Source of the DNA: Sphacelaria rigidula
Taxonomy: Eukaryota > Phaeophyceae > Sphacelariales
Length of the DNA: 20,068 nucleotides
Assembly (NCBI GenBank): GCA_964200075.2
Contig: CAXNAA020000573.1
Coordinates: 1 to 20,068 of the forward strand
Direction of reading: 5' to 3'
Shown here: piece by piece, positions 18,503 to 20,068 of the stretch
How positions within the stretch are numbered: position 1 is the stretch's first letter
Layout: the number at the start of each line of letters is the position of its first letter
Program-made: the position numbers and the translations under genes
The notes under the pieces: model-generated
The model's database searches: none
What the model saw: only the letters and a program-made list of their open reading frames with translations
What the model was told of the DNA's origin: nothing

Positions 18503-18931
18503 CTGATCAAGAGTTGTAGATGATGTACGTGCGGTGGGGTTGATGTTAACCTCCGGGTCAGCAGTTGCCGGCTTTGCGGTCATGCACAGTCCACGCTCGA
18601 TAGCACCCCCCATCCCCGCCCACTCGCCACGATCATTGTGACGACTCCTGTGCGCGCTAGATGCCCACACTGACTGCCTCACTCCATTGGAATTGACACT
18701 AGAGCTACGTATTAATGCAACGGGGGCTATCGGCGTGCTCTCGCGGGTACTAAATGTGGCAGCGGTGGTGGTGGTGGTGGTGCGTGGCAGAAACTGACGA
18801 TGGCCTACCCTTACGCCACGAAGGGTTTGGCGTGTTATTGGTGTAGTGACTACGAGGCTACGGCCTGTTCGTACCAAAATCAACATGATCACTGGCTGCT
18901 GTAGTAGCAGCCTCAGAGGGCTCCGTGTCAT
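18503..18931 (-). CDS. Probable N-terminal exon of the DEAD-box helicase, organelle-targeting leader
   Basis: An open frame of 143 codons starts at the ATG at 18931-18929, with a TAA in frame 51 bases upstream. It runs to a CAG|gttttt donor at 18503/18502. The first 60 residues hold many Arg and no Asp or Glu (Arg at 3, 7, 22, 25, 34, 38, 41 and 45), followed by a Thr-rich run from a GGT repeat and a Ser/Arg-rich stretch. This composition is typical of a mitochondrial presequence, as expected for MSS116-type helicases. The donor is phase 0, and the next recognised exon at 16106 also begins in phase 0, so a direct junction keeps the frame. There is no sequence homology evidence, because such leaders are not conserved. 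Further small exons could lie in the 2.4 kb between. Reading on past the donor gives a hydrophobic stretch and then a stop at 18418, which looks intronic. Confidence 0.5.
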
Positions 18932-20068
18932 ATCAGAATAGCCTAGTGCCGAGGTCTGCAGGCTGGGTACAAGTGGACCTTACCAACGACGATGAGAAAT
19001 GGAGTTTGGATTATACGGGGTATAACACCCTGCGGTGGTGATATGTTCAAAACCGTTTTTTCCCGAGAGTACGAGCCTTTACTCGCGAGAAAACCTGAAA
19101 CAACGCTAACAAACGATCCGAGTATAGATCAACTCTAAAAATGTCATATTTTCCAGCGTAGCGGTGATGTCCTCGGGGAAAATGTGCGGATTGCGTTCCC
19201 AGGTACCTGGTACTGACGGATTTTATTCATACGGTTTTCCTGATTGCTGTGTCATTATCTAGAATCCACTCTCGAATGATCCAGAGTGGTCGTGTCAACC
19301 TGAGAGCCAGGTGACTACACAGACAGCACGGGTTCAGTACATTGTGAGCAAAGTTCTTGGTCTGCGATCGTTCATTTGAGCATACTCGGCACAAATATGC
19401 TTACGAGAAGGTATATATTTGTTTCCTTCACTGCAGGTAAGCGGTACTACAAAAAGTCGGTCGTCTTTTGTCACTCTCCGTCCATGAGATTTCTTCCCTG
19501 TACAGGTTTACAGAGCATTTCAGCTGAACACTTGCATCTCCCTCACTTACCTATTGGTCTACTGCAGTACAACAGTATTGTAGCTGTCTGAGAACTGTAG
19601 CGCACTGCGCTCTGTGCTGCTGTGTACTGCCTGCTGTATACATTTTGTGTATGTCTGTACTGAACCGCACAGGTCCCTCGTGTACAGCGAGTACCGACTG
19701 TGATGTACTGCTACATGAAGGATTCTCCGTCACTGTCGTGATAGGGGCACTTGAACCTACAGTACCTCAACTTTCTCAAGAGCTGCGGCGGCAGTGCCAG
19801 ACAGCCCCGCCGCTTGTAGTTACCCTGCTAAAGGCTTGTATCGCTTGGAGTTACTACTGAAAGAGGTATCGTTTGGGGTAGATATCGTGGCTATCTTCCC
19901 GTCCACAAGAGCTCTCGGGAGCCATTGTGCCATAGTTTCTACATTATAAACCATACCCGAAGAAATGAGGGTGTTATCCCCCGTCATATGCCGTCTTCTT
20001 TTTTTCCTCACACTTTGAACCCCTCCCCTTCCTCGGGATGAGTACGTGGTCTCAAGGGGTCAACCCCT
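18932..20068. other. Region upstream of the helicase N-terminal exon; no gene recognised
   Basis: This 1.1 kb presumably holds the helicase promoter and 5' untranslated region if the N-terminal exon is correct. I see no convincing TATA or initiator element. Short open frames of 60 to 71 codons (19376-19591 and 19645-19860, plus strand) have no recognisable motifs. The stretch 19200-19770 is dense in GTACTG / CAGTAC hexamers. Confidence 0.4.

Larger units (their letters stand above)
439..18931 (-). other. DEAD-box RNA helicase gene span (MSS116/RH26-like), multi-exon
   Basis: This is a split gene for an ATP-dependent RNA helicase of the DEAD-box superfamily 2. Eight core exons and one probable N-terminal exon join in phase into at least 511 codons. 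Seen in order, with numbering that includes the N-terminal exon: Q-type region (about 150-180), Walker A AKTGTGKT (192-199), PTRELA (225-230), GG (253-254), TPGR (275-278), DEAD (301-304), SAT (334-336), VIVFF (400-404), SSDVSARGLD (453-462) and HRLGRTAR (483-490). The wording SSDVSARG-DYPDVTLV and the [10 protein letters not shown] form point to the MSS116 / plant RH25-RH26-RH31 group, whose members remodel structured RNA in mitochondria, chloroplasts or nucleoli. Inferred introns from the 5' end are 2396, 597, 153, 7552, 1975, 3049, 501 and 737 bp. All catalytic residues are intact, so the gene is probably functional. The organellar role is an inference. Confidence 0.9.

Noticed and set aside
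20030-20068. Repeat shared with 15575-15605 (TCTCAAG.G.TCAACCC)
   Set aside because: The match is about 20 bases and cut by the window edge. It is too short to call.
1-20068. A new defence, toxin or prokaryotic gene system
   Set aside because: There are no compact gene clusters, ribosome-binding sites or operon structure. All strong signals are one split eukaryotic gene plus repeats and mobile elements.

Overview
This window is nuclear DNA of a eukaryote, most likely a microbial alga or protist. The evidence is one protein-coding gene cut into small exons by GT-AG introns of 0.15 to 7.6 kb, decayed non-LTR retrotransposons, SINE-like repeats, minisatellites and long G runs. The exact lineage cannot be settled from the sequence. 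The helicase core resembles the MSS116 / plant RH25-RH26-RH31 group of DEAD-box proteins, which is widespread in plants, algae, stramenopiles and fungi.

The only gene I can defend is a DEAD-box RNA helicase on the minus strand. I rebuilt eight core exons by hand: 16106-15983, 15385-15222, 15068-14953, 7400-7259, 5283-5144, 2094-1977, 1475-1296 and 558-439. All donors are GT, all acceptors AG, and all junction phases agree. The exons total 1104 nt (368 codons) and carry every motif from the Q region to motif VI in order. A probable N-terminal exon at 18931-18503 encodes an Arg/Ser/Thr-rich, acid-poor leader that looks like a mitochondrial targeting sequence, and its splice phase fits. The extreme C-terminus is unresolved.

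The rest is mostly intron filled with repeats. Intron 3 (14952-7401, about 7.55 kb) holds a CAAT-tailed SINE-like copy, a degenerate 43-bp minisatellite (about 9725-11950), a tRNA-derived SINE inside that array, and a decayed LINE (about 11945-14887). The LINE is itself interrupted by an 877-bp TA-flanked element with terminal inverted repeats and by another CAAT-tailed copy. Intron 4 (7258-5284) holds an orphan plus-strand exon-like segment (RGS-like at best) and two CAAT-type copies. Intron 5 (5143-2095) holds 67- and 79-bp tandem arrays, a CAAT-type copy and a LINE 3'-end relic. The first intron (18502-16107) holds very long G runs with a 4-N gap, a hairpin and a CAAT-type copy.

No bacterial operon, CRISPR array or new defence-type system is visible. 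The most novel material is the repeat biology: the CAAT-tailed SINE-like family, the nested TA-flanked element, and the two minisatellite families in introns of a conserved helicase gene.
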